DNA of 5,229 nucleotides. Source: CAVSWN01 sp046728115 (lineage in GTDB: Bacteria > Acidobacteriota > Vicinamibacteria > Vicinamibacterales > CAVVIG01). Each line of letters starts with the position of its first letter. Within the stretch, counting starts at the first letter, position 1. Shown here piece after piece: positions 1 to 5,229 of this stretch. A program made the translations under genes and the position numbers. The DNA lies in NCBI GenBank assembly GCA_046728115.1, contig JBKPDW010000560.1, positions 1-5,229 of the forward strand, in the 5' to 3' direction. Under the pieces are notes generated by a model. It did no database searches. It worked only from the letters and a program-made list of their open reading frames with translations, and was not told where the DNA came from.

Positions 1-1774
1 TCGGGTCCTTGGCGACGATCTCCGCCAGTTGGAGCTGGTGCCTGACCATCTCGTCGAACCCGATGCCCTGGATCGCTTCAGTGCTGATATTGAACCGGCC
101 CTGATCCTCGCTCGGCAGGAACCCTTTCGGGACGCGCGTGAAGAGATACCCCGTGCCGGCGAGCAGGGCAATCGAGATCGCGAAGGTGACGGCGTGGTAG
201 CGGAGCGCGCCGCGCAGCGTCACATCGTAGAGCCGGAGCCAGAACTGGAAGACGCGCTCGATTGCGTTGTACAGGAATCCGTGTCGCAGCGTGTGCGGCG
301 GCTTCAGGAAGCGGCTGCACAACATCGGCGTCAAGCTGATCGAGACGAAGCCCGACACGAGAATCGCGGCGGCAATCGTGACGGCGAACTCGTGGAGCAG
401 CCGTCCCACGACGCCGCCCATGAACAACACCGGGATGAACACGGCGGCGAGCGACAGCGTCATGGACAGAATCGTGAACGCCACTTCCTTCGAGCCGTCG
501 TACGCGGCCCGCATCGGCGTTTTGCCCATCTCCATGTGCCGCACGATGTTTTCGAGCATGACGATCGCGTCGTCCACGACGAAGCCGACGCAGAGCGTGA
601 GCGCCATCAGCGACAGGTTGTCGAGGCTGTAGTCCAGCAGGTACATCACCGCGAAGGTCGCCACGATCGACGCAGGCAGCGCGAGACTTGGGATGATCGT
701 CGCGGAGAGGTTCCGCAGGAACAGGAAGATCACGAACACGACGAGCACCACCGTGACCATCAACGTGATCTTCACGTCGCGGACCGATTCGCGAATCGCG
801 ATCGACCGATCGTTTCTGATGTCGAGGGACAAGGCCGCGGGCAACTGTTCGCGAAGCGTCGGCAGCAGCGCCTTTACCGCATCGACGACAGCGACGACGT
901 TGGTGCCCGGCTGTTTCTGAATCGCCAGGTACACCGTCCGCTGGCCGCCGTACCAGGCGGCGCTCTTGTCGTTTTCGATCCCGTCGTAGACCCGGGCCAC
1001 TTCCTCGAGCCGGACGGGATTGCCATTGCGATACGCGATGATCAGCGGCCCGTACGACTGCGCGCGCAGCAGCTGGCCGTTGGCCAGCACGGTAAACGTC
1101 TGCTGCGATCCGTACATCGTGCCCGTCGGCAGCGAGACGTTGGCGTTCTGGACTGCGGTGGCGACCTCGTCGACGCCGATGCCGTGAGCCGACAGTTTGC
1201 GCGGGTCGACGTCGATCCGCACCGCGTACTTCGCGGCGCCGAAGACCTGGACCTGGGCCACGCCGCTCACCATCGAGATCCGCTGCGCCATGGTCTGTTC
1301 GGCGTACTCGTTGATGGTGGACAGCGGCAGCGTCGCCGACCGGAGCACCAGGAACAGAACGGGGAAGTCGCTGGGGTTCGACTTGTTGTAGGACGGCGGC
1401 GCGGGCATTTGCGGCGGCAGTTGGCGCGCCGCCCGCGCGATCATCGCCTGCACGTCCTGCGCGGCCGCATCGATGTTCCGGCTCAAGTCGAACTGCAGCG
1501 TGATGTTCGTGCTGCCCTGGGAGCTCGTCGAATTGATCGAATTCAGTCCGGCGATCGTGGCGAACTGCTTCTCGAGCGGGAGCGCGACGGCCGACGCCAA
1601 GGTCTCCGGGCTCGCCCCTGGAAGGCTGGCTTGCACCTGAATGGTGGGAAAGTCGACCGTCGGCAGGTCGCTGACCGGCAGCTGCCGATACGCCTGGATT
1701 CCGAACACGAGAATGCCCAGCATAATGAGCGTCGTCGTGATCGGGCGCTTGATGAAGATTGAGGCGAGATTCAT
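1..1774 (-). CDS. RND efflux pump subunit, MdtB/MdtC-like (HAE1 family), C-terminal part cut off by the window
   Basis: Inner-membrane, proton-driven pump of a tripartite efflux system. Starting at the ATG at 1774-1772, the frame is open without a stop to the left edge, giving 591 residues; the family is usually about 1,020-1,050, so roughly the first 57% is present. Visible parts: TM1 at about residues 10-30 after the typical start MNLASIFIKRPI; the first porter half with PGASPETLASAVALPLE near residue 52; TM2 at about 336-353 ending FLFLRN; TM3 at 358-380; TM4 with GFVVDDAIVMLEN, where D401 and D402 match the proton-relay Asp407/Asp408 of E. coli AcrB; TM5-TM6 at about 432-482 ending SLTPMLC; TM7 at about 528-546, followed by the conserved GFLPSEDQG. 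The porter sequence looks closer to MdtC than to AcrB. The partner relay residues of TM10-TM11 lie outside the window. The start overlaps the adaptor stop by 4 nt (ATGA), with GAAGG about 7 nt upstream as a possible ribosome site. The substrate cannot be read from the sequence. Confidence 0.95.
   Translation of the reverse strand, partial: MNLASIFIKRPITTTLIMLGILVFGIQAYRQLPVSDLPTVDFPTIQVQASLPGASPETLASAVALPLEKQFATIAGLNSINSTSSQGSTNITLQFDLSRNIDAAAQDVQAMIARAARQLPPQMPAPPSYNKSNPSDFPVLFLVLRSATLPLSTINEYAEQTMAQRISMVSGVAQVQVFGAAKYAVRIDVDPRKLSAHGIGVDEVATAVQNANVSLPTGTMYGSQQTFTVLANGQLLRAQSYGPLIIAYRNGNPVRLEEVARVYDGIENDKSAAWYGGQRTVYLAIQKQPGTNVVAVVDAVKALLPTLREQLPAALSLDIRNDRSIAIRESVRDVKITLMVTVVLVVFVIFLFLRNLSATIIPSLALPASIVATFAVMYLLDYSLDNLSLMALTLCVGFVVDDAIVMLENIVRHMEMGKTPMRAAYDGSKEVAFTILSMTLSLAAVFIPVLFMGGVVGRLLHEFAVTIAAAILVSGFVSISLTPMLCSRFLKPPHTLRHGFLYNAIERVFQFWLRLYDVTLRGALRYHAVTFAISIALLAGTGYLFTRVPKGFLPSEDQGRFNISTEAIQGIGFDEMVRHQLQLAEIVAKDP
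1771..1774 (-). promoter_or_regulatory. ATGA start/stop overlap coupling adaptor and RND pump
   Basis: On the minus strand the adaptor's TGA (1773-1771) shares two bases with the RND pump's ATG (1774-1772). Such an overlap usually means that ribosomes finishing the first gene reinitiate at the second, keeping the two products in proportion. It supports the view that these two proteins belong to the same pump. Confidence 0.9.
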
Positions 1775-2997
1775 GGTGTCGCCTTCGCGCCGGGTCCTGA
1801 TTTGATGCTGACGCGGCTGCCGGGAACCAGACGCAGCTGCCCGTCCGTGACGACCGTCTCGCCGGGCGTCAGCCCTTCGCGGATGACCGATTCCGTGCCT
1901 TGAGACCGCGCGACGGAGACGTTCCGCAGTTGCGCAGTCTGGTCGCTTTTCACGGTAAAGACGTACTGGCCCTGCTGCCCGGTCTGTACCGCAGTCGTCG
2001 GCACCACGATGGCGCCGGGATCGGTCGTCAGGGTCACGGCGACGTTGACGTATTGGCCCGGCCAGAGGCGTCGATCCACGTTTGGAAAAGTGCCTTTGAC
2101 GCGAATCGTGCCGGTCATGGGATCGACCTGGTTGTCCACGAACGTAATGCGTCCGGTCGCCGCGCGCCCGTCGTCGTTTGGCGCTCGCGCGGCAATCGCG
2201 ACCGTTCCGACGCTCAAGTAGCGCTTGAGATCCGGCAGCCGTGCCTCGGGAATGGCGAAGCTGACGTTGAGCGGCGCAATCTTGTTGATGACCACGAGCG
2301 GCGTCGTGTCGTTCGCCCGCACCAGGTTTCCTGCGTGGACCATGAGCGCCCCCGTTCGACCGGCGATCGGCGCCTTGATGGTGGCGTACTGGAGCTGCAC
2401 TTTGGCGTTCTCGAGGGCCGCGCGATCGGCCTCGACCGTGGCGTCGAGCGCAACGGCCGACGTCTGCGAGGTCTCCACCTGCTCCTTCGTGGCAATCCCG
2501 CGATTGGCCAGATCGAGATACCGTTTGGCCTGCGCTTGCGCGTTCGCTGCCTGCGCCACATCGCGGTCCAGATTCGCTTGAGCCTGTGCCAGGGCCGTCT
2601 CGAGCGGACGACGATCCAGCGTAAACAGCAACTGACCGTCGGCGACGTCGTCGCCTTCCTTGAAGCTCACCGACGTCAGCTCGCCGGTGATTTGCGCGCG
2701 CACCGACACGGTGGACGTCGGTTCGCCGGTGCCGATGACCTCGATGTTGATCGGCATCGGCTTCTGCACGACGGTCGCCGTTGTAACGGGTACTGGCGCC
2801 TGTGCGGCCCCGCCGCCGCCGCGCCCGCCCGATGGCGGTGTCGCCTGAACGGCCTCGCCGCCGGAGCACGCCGCCGTAGACACGAGTGCGATCAGAATCG
2901 AGAAGGACCGCCAAGAGCGCAAAGGCTGATTGGCGACGCGGTCTTTGCGCCCTTGACGGTCAACGAATTCCGTTTGCGTGCGACCTGACGTGATCAT
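1771..2997 (-). CDS. RND-type periplasmic adaptor (membrane fusion) lipoprotein, MdtA/AcrA-like
   Basis: Links an inner-membrane pump to an outer-membrane channel. From ATG 2997 the protein has 408 residues, normal for the family. A hydrophobic signal (RSFSILIALVSTAAC, residues 30-44) ends in a likely lipidated Cys44; the lipobox is imperfect, with Thr at -3. A Gly/Pro/Ala-rich linker follows (45-70). Lipoyl half-motifs lie at about 93-130 and 204-237, separated by a long helical hairpin rich in Ala and Gln (131-203). At its tip R159, L163 and T170 reproduce the R-x3-L-x6-S/T spacing of AcrA R128/L132/S139, the TolC-docking motif. The beta-barrel (about 243-325) includes FVDNQVDPMTGTIRVKGTF, very like MdtA. 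The membrane-proximal domain (about 326-398) includes VVPTTAVQTG and GLTPGETVVTDG. Only 17 nt separate it from the permease, and it overlaps the RND gene by 4 nt. The same frame stays open upstream to 3834, but that part is antisense-free out-of-frame reading through the permease gene, so this start is preferred. The Shine-Dalgarno site is weak. TTG at 2922-2920 is an alternative start. Confidence 0.94.
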   Translation of the reverse strand: MITSGRTQTEFVDRQGRKDRVANQPLRSWRSFSILIALVSTAACSGGEAVQATPPSGGRGGGGAAQAPVPVTTATVVQKPMPINIEVIGTGEPTSTVSVRAQITGELTSVSFKEGDDVADGQLLFTLDRRPLETALAQAQANLDRDVAQAANAQAQAKRYLDLANRGIATKEQVETSQTSAVALDATVEADRAALENAKVQLQYATIKAPIAGRTGALMVHAGNLVRANDTTPLVVINKIAPLNVSFAIPEARLPDLKRYLSVGTVAIAARAPNDDGRAATGRITFVDNQVDPMTGTIRVKGTFPNVDRRLWPGQYVNVAVTLTTDPGAIVVPTTAVQTGQQGQYVFTVKSDQTAQLRNVSVARSQGTESVIREGLTPGETVVTDGQLRLVPGSRVSIKSGPGAKATP

Positions 2998-3014
2998 CCG
3001 TTTTGGGCCCGCTC

Positions 3015-4232
3015 TTATTCGAAGCGCAGCGCATCGATTGGATCGAGCGCCGCCGCTTTCCTTGCCGGATAAAAACCGAAAAACACGCCGGTCATCGCGG
3101 CAAACCCGAAAGCCAGCACTACGGCGTTCATCGACACGGCGGTCGGCCAGCCCTGCCACAGCGTGACGCCCTGCGCCAGGCCGAAACCGACCGCGATGCC
3201 GATGCCTCCGCCGAACAGACTCAACACGACGGCTTCGATGAGGAATTGCAGCAGTACGTCGCGCCCGCGCGCGCCGATCGCCATGCGAAGACCGATCTCG
3301 CGCGTCCGTTCGGTGACCGACACGAGCATGATGTTCATGATGCCGATGCCGCCTACCAGGAGCGACACGCCCGCAATGCTGGCAAGGAGCGCCGTCATCG
3401 TCTGCGTCGCTTCCTTGCGCACGCTCGCCATTTCCTCCATGGTGCGGACCATGAAATCGTCGGGATCGCCCGGCTGGATCTTGTGCCTGACGCGCAGCAC
3501 CGACGCAATGTTGTCGGCGACTCTCGACGTGTCGCCAGCCGAGATCGCCGAGACCGTCACCTGCTGAATGAAGGTGATCCCGCGCAGTTTCTTCATCACC
3601 GTCGTATACGGCACGAAGATCACGTCGTCCTGATCCTGGCCGACGCCTGATTGACCCTTGCTCGCCATGACGCCGACGACCGTGAAGGGCTGATGCTGAA
3701 TGCGAATGACCTGGCCGATCGGACTGGCGTCGGGCTGAAACAGCTGGTCCCGCGTCGTGCTGCCGAGCACCGCCACCTTCGACGCCGTGCTGACGTCCTG
3801 TGGAGTGAAGAACGCGCCCTCCTTGATCTCCCACGATCGGATCAGCGGGAAGTCGACGTCGGTGCCTTGCACCTGGGTGTTCCAGTTCTGGTTGCCGGCG
3901 ACGATCTGCCCTCGCGTGTTCGATCCGGCTGCGGCGTACTGCACGCCCTGCATCTGCGCGATGGCGGCGGCATCGTCCGGCGTCAGCGTGCTGGCGTTGC
4001 CCTGGCCCTGCCGCACGCCGCCCTGACTGAAGTTGCCGGCGGACACGATGATCATGTTGGTGCCGGCCGACTGGATTTGCGCCTCGATCGAGGTCTGCGC
4101 ACCGGTGCCGAGCGCCACCATCGTGATCACGGCGGCCACGCCGATGATCATCCCGAGCATGGTCAACGCCGTCCGCATTTTGTTGCGGCCGAGCGCCTTG
4201 AACGCGATGCGGAGAATCATCAAGACGGACAT
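3015..4232 (-). CDS. MacB-type ABC transporter permease (FtsX/MacB_PCD family)
   Basis: Membrane subunit of a type VII (mechanotransmission) ABC transporter, working as a dimer with the ATPase encoded just upstream. It has 405 residues, typical for a stand-alone MacB/YknZ-like permease. Order of parts: an amphipathic start with FKALGRNKMRTALTMLGMII; TM1 at about 21-42; a large extracytoplasmic domain at about 43-277 (MacB_PCD), with GVQYAAAGSNTRGQ and KEGAFFTPQDV; TM2 at about 278-303 ending GGIGIMNIMLVS; the cytoplasmic coupling stretch VTERTREIGLRMAIGA (306-321); TM3 at about 327-354; TM4 at about 368-389; and the standard ending GFYPARKAAALDPIDALRFE. All family landmarks are intact. It starts 9 nt after the ATPase stop. 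A good Shine-Dalgarno AGGAG lies 6 nt before the ATG and overlaps that stop codon. In the MacB family such permeases drive export of periplasmic substrates (macrolides, peptides, siderophores) or, in Lol relatives, lipoprotein extraction. The substrate here is unknown. Confidence 0.95.
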   Translation of the reverse strand: MSVLMILRIAFKALGRNKMRTALTMLGMIIGVAAVITMVALGTGAQTSIEAQIQSAGTNMIIVSAGNFSQGGVRQGQGNASTLTPDDAAAIAQMQGVQYAAAGSNTRGQIVAGNQNWNTQVQGTDVDFPLIRSWEIKEGAFFTPQDVSTASKVAVLGSTTRDQLFQPDASPIGQVIRIQHQPFTVVGVMASKGQSGVGQDQDDVIFVPYTTVMKKLRGITFIQQVTVSAISAGDTSRVADNIASVLRVRHKIQPGDPDDFMVRTMEEMASVRKEATQTMTALLASIAGVSLLVGGIGIMNIMLVSVTERTREIGLRMAIGARGRDVLLQFLIEAVVLSLFGGGIGIAVGFGLAQGVTLWQGWPTAVSMNAVVLAFGFAAMTGVFFGFYPARKAAALDPIDALRFE

Positions 4233-4238
4233 CCGTCG

Positions 4239-4244
4239 CTCCTA
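4239..4244 (-). promoter_or_regulatory. Ribosome binding site of the permease, overlapping the ATPase stop codon
   Basis: Minus-strand TAGGAG: the TAG is the ATPase stop, and AGGAG sits 6 nt before the permease ATG. This is the clearest Shine-Dalgarno in the operon and fixes the permease start. The overlap suggests translational coupling of the two ABC subunits. Confidence 0.85.
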
Positions 4245-5039
4245 TACGGGTGGCACGTTCCGCTCGCCGACCGGGTCGATGCCGGCGTCCGGGTCGTTGC
4301 GCAACGATTGCCAGGCCGCCAGTTCGTCCTCGGCAAGCCGACGGTCGGCCACCCTACGATCCGAAACGACCAGACCGTCGCGAAATTGCACGATGCGCGT
4401 GCCGTATTCCGCGATGTCGACCTCATGCGTGATCAGCACGACCGTGATACCGCGTTCCTGATTGAGCCGCTGAAAGATCCCCATCACTTCGATGCTGGTT
4501 CTCGTGTCCAGGTTGCCTGTGGGTTCGTCCGCCAGCAGAATCGACGGGGTGTTGATGAGCGCCCGGGCAATCGCCACGCGCTGCTGCTGACCGCCCGACA
4601 GCTGGTTCGGGTGATGGTCTGCTCGATTGCCGAGGCCGACGGCTGTCAGCATCTCGAGCGCTCGCTTGTGCCGATCCGCGGTTTTCAACGTGCCGCCGCC
4701 GTAGAGCAGTGGAAGCTCAACGTTGTCGAGCGCGGAGGTGCGCGACAGCAGATTGAACCCCTGGAAGACGAAGCCGATCTTCTTGTTGCGCACGGCGGCC
4801 AGCGCGTCCTTCGACATCCGGGACACGTCCTGGCCGTCGAGGAAGTACTGTCCGGACGTCGGCCGATCAAGGCACCCGACGATGTGCATGAACGTGGACT
4901 TGCCGGAGCCGGACGGGCCCGTGACCGCGAGGAACTCGCCTTTGTGCACGTCGAGGTTGACGCCGCGAAGCGCCTTCACCTCGACCTCGCCGACCACGTA
5001 GGTCTTGACGAGGTTCTTGACTCCGATCACAGTCGACAT
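4242..5039 (-). CDS. ABC transporter ATP-binding protein, MacB/LolD family
   Basis: Cytoplasmic ATPase that energises the adjacent MacB-type permease. All nucleotide-binding elements are intact in the 265-residue product: Walker A GPSGSGKST (41-49), Q-loop Gln93 in FVFQGFNLL, signature LSGGQQQR (147-154), Walker B ILLADEP (167-173), D-loop GNLD (175-178) and switch His205 in LITHE. The start MSTVIGVKNLVKTY and the insert RTSALDNVELPLLYGG are typical of MacB/LolD/YknY proteins. It is some 30-35 residues longer than usual for LolD; the extra C-terminal tail (about 226-265) is charged and contains the near-repeat DRRVADRRLA. It is the first gene of the operon. A GAGAG about 8 nt upstream of ATG 5039 could be its ribosome site. 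In E. coli MacB the equivalent domain is fused to the permease; here they are separate genes. Function as an ABC ATPase is certain, the transported substrate is not. Confidence 0.96.
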   Translation of the reverse strand: MSTVIGVKNLVKTYVVGEVEVKALRGVNLDVHKGEFLAVTGPSGSGKSTFMHIVGCLDRPTSGQYFLDGQDVSRMSKDALAAVRNKKIGFVFQGFNLLSRTSALDNVELPLLYGGGTLKTADRHKRALEMLTAVGLGNRADHHPNQLSGGQQQRVAIARALINTPSILLADEPTGNLDTRTSIEVMGIFQRLNQERGITVVLITHEVDIAEYGTRIVQFRDGLVVSDRRVADRRLAEDELAAWQSLRNDPDAGIDPVGERNVPPV

Positions 5040-5047
5040 TTAGCTCG

Positions 5048-5068
5048 CTCTCGATTCGCCTCTCGATT
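5048..5068 (-). repeat. Two 9-bp direct repeats (AATCGAGAG on the minus strand) in the operon leader
   Basis: AATCGAGAG occurs at 5068-5060 and again at 5056-5048, with a 12-bp period. The second copy supplies GAGAG about 8 nt upstream of the ATPase ATG and so may serve as its ribosome binding site. Whether the duplication has a regulatory role, such as a protein site, is unknown. Confidence 0.6.
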
Positions 5069-5074
5069 TTTCGC

Positions 5075-5117
5075 CTTCTGACTTCTTAACTTCTGACTTC
5101 TGACTTCTGACTTCTGA
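5075..5117. repeat. Tandem heptamer array, six units of CTTCTGA (TCAGAAG on the other strand)
   Basis: Exact units lie at 5075-5081, 5090-5096, 5097-5103, 5104-5110 and 5111-5117. The second unit (5082-5088) is CTTCTTA and is followed by one extra A. The array sits 36 bp upstream of the first start codon of the operon. Being a short tandem repeat it may vary in copy number between strains by replication slippage. It lies where a promoter or 5' leader for the operon would be expected; no convincing -35/-10 pair was seen in it. Confidence 0.95.
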
Positions 5118-5124
5118 CGGCTCA

Positions 5125-5169
5125 GTCCGGAGACATAGGTAACAAAGTTGTCCGGAGACATAGGTAACA
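5125..5169. repeat. Pair of identical 20-bp direct repeats, 25-bp period, probable IS-end sequence
   Basis: GTCCGGAGACATAGGTAACA is found at 5125-5144 and again, without mismatch, at 5150-5169, separated by 5 bp. The second copy is preceded by T, giving TGT...ACA, the terminal pattern seen at IS481-family ends. The pair lies directly upstream of a transposase start, so it most likely represents the element's terminal and subterminal transposase binding sites. The exact outer boundary of the element cannot be set without its other end. Confidence 0.8.
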
Positions 5170-5189
5170 CTTTTCGCCACTGTTTCGCT

Positions 5190-5194
5190 GGAGG
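5190..5194 (+). promoter_or_regulatory. Ribosome binding site of the transposase
   Basis: GGAGG located 5 nt before the ATG at 5200 on the plus strand. It is a strong Shine-Dalgarno match and the main reason to accept this very short frame as a real gene start. Confidence 0.75.
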
Positions 5195-5199
5195 AAGCG

Positions 5200-5229
5200 A
5201 TGCCGTGGCATGGAGTGTCGCCTATGGAT
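5200..5229 (+). CDS. IS481-family transposase (DDE integrase type), N-terminal 10 codons only
   Basis: The frame from ATG 5200 is open to the window edge and reads MPWHGVSPMD. From memory, IS481-type transposases often begin MPWxxxSxMDxR, ahead of a helix-turn-helix region (LCxxFGISRKTGYKW type) and a DDE rve core, none of which is visible here. Support comes from the strong Shine-Dalgarno 5 nt upstream and from the two end-like 20-bp repeats before it. The gene is divergent from the efflux operon. Whether the transposase is intact cannot be judged from ten residues, and the family call rests on a short match. Confidence 0.7.
   Translation, partial: MPWHGVSPMD

Larger units (their letters stand above)
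5125..5229 (+). mobile_element. Left end of an IS481-like insertion sequence, continuing past the window
   Basis: The repeated end sequence and the following transposase start form the left part of an insertion sequence that runs off the right edge. The boundary is placed at the outer repeat copy; if that copy is host sequence or a remnant of an older insertion, the element begins near 5149. No target duplication can be judged from one end. It points away from the efflux operon. Confidence 0.68.

Noticed and set aside
29..1762. Plus-strand open frame of 577 codons
   Set aside because: It lies antisense to the RND pump, whose frame is continuous with all family motifs. The translation is rich in Arg, His, Asp and Glu with no recognisable domain, typical of a shadow frame in GC-rich DNA.
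1900..2988. Plus-strand open frame of 362 codons
   Set aside because: Antisense to the adaptor gene; Arg/His-rich low-complexity product without family features.
2998..3014. Terminator or promoter between permease and adaptor
   Set aside because: Only 17 nt, with no stem followed by a T run and no promoter-like boxes; the genes look co-transcribed.
1771..3834. A 687-residue minus-strand frame that could be read as a fused protein
   Set aside because: The first 279 codons run out of frame through the permease gene and give an Arg/His/Gly-rich nonsense sequence. The adaptor proper begins at ATG 2997, after the permease stop.
3651..5081. Plus-strand open frame of 476 codons
   Set aside because: Antisense to the permease and ATPase genes, both complete with all motifs; its own translation is Arg/Asp/His-rich and unrecognisable.
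5075..5169. CRISPR array
   Set aside because: The heptamers are contiguous without spacers, and the 20-bp repeats occur only twice with a 5-bp gap, so neither has a repeat-spacer structure.
5120..5229. Outward minus-strand promoter in the IS end (TTGTTA and TACCTATGT-like boxes)
   Set aside because: The boxes are poor matches and not spaced as a standard -35/-10 pair; there is not enough in the sequence to call a promoter.

Overview
The window carries a tightly packed four-gene efflux/export operon, all on the minus strand and therefore transcribed from right to left. The right edge holds the first codons of an IS481-type transposase on the plus strand. The DNA is GC-rich, and the operon encodes a lipoprotein periplasmic adaptor together with an RND pump, so the host is a diderm (Gram-negative-type) bacterium. 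The heptamer repeats and this kind of IS481 element remind me of soil Acidobacteriota. That is an impression only, and a GC-rich proteobacterium is not excluded.

Layout in transcription order: (1) 5039-4242, a MacB/LolD-type ABC ATPase; (2) 4232-3015, a MacB-type ABC permease with one N-terminal TM helix, a large periplasmic domain and three C-terminal TM helices; (3) 2997-1771, an MdtA/AcrA-like membrane-fusion (adaptor) lipoprotein; (4) 1774 to the left edge, the first 591 residues of an RND pump resembling MdtB/MdtC. Spacing is 9 nt, 17 nt and a 4-nt ATGA overlap. This indicates one transcript, with translational coupling at least between adaptor and RND pump.

The ABC pair is a split version of MacB, which in E. 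coli is a single polypeptide. The only adaptor in the window is of RND type and is locked to the RND gene by the overlap. The operon therefore joins an ATP-driven and a proton-driven exporter around one visible adaptor. No outer-membrane factor (TolC/OprM type) is visible; it may lie beyond the left edge or elsewhere in the genome.

The region upstream of the operon (5040-5199) contains an AATCGAGAG direct repeat next to the first start codon, six near-perfect CTTCTGA heptamers, and two 20-bp direct repeats. Next comes a strong Shine-Dalgarno site and an ATG opening a frame that reads MPWHGVSPMD, typical of IS481-type transposases. An insertion sequence thus abuts the operon's promoter region, divergently oriented. 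No RNA gene, CRISPR array or complete novel system is visible.
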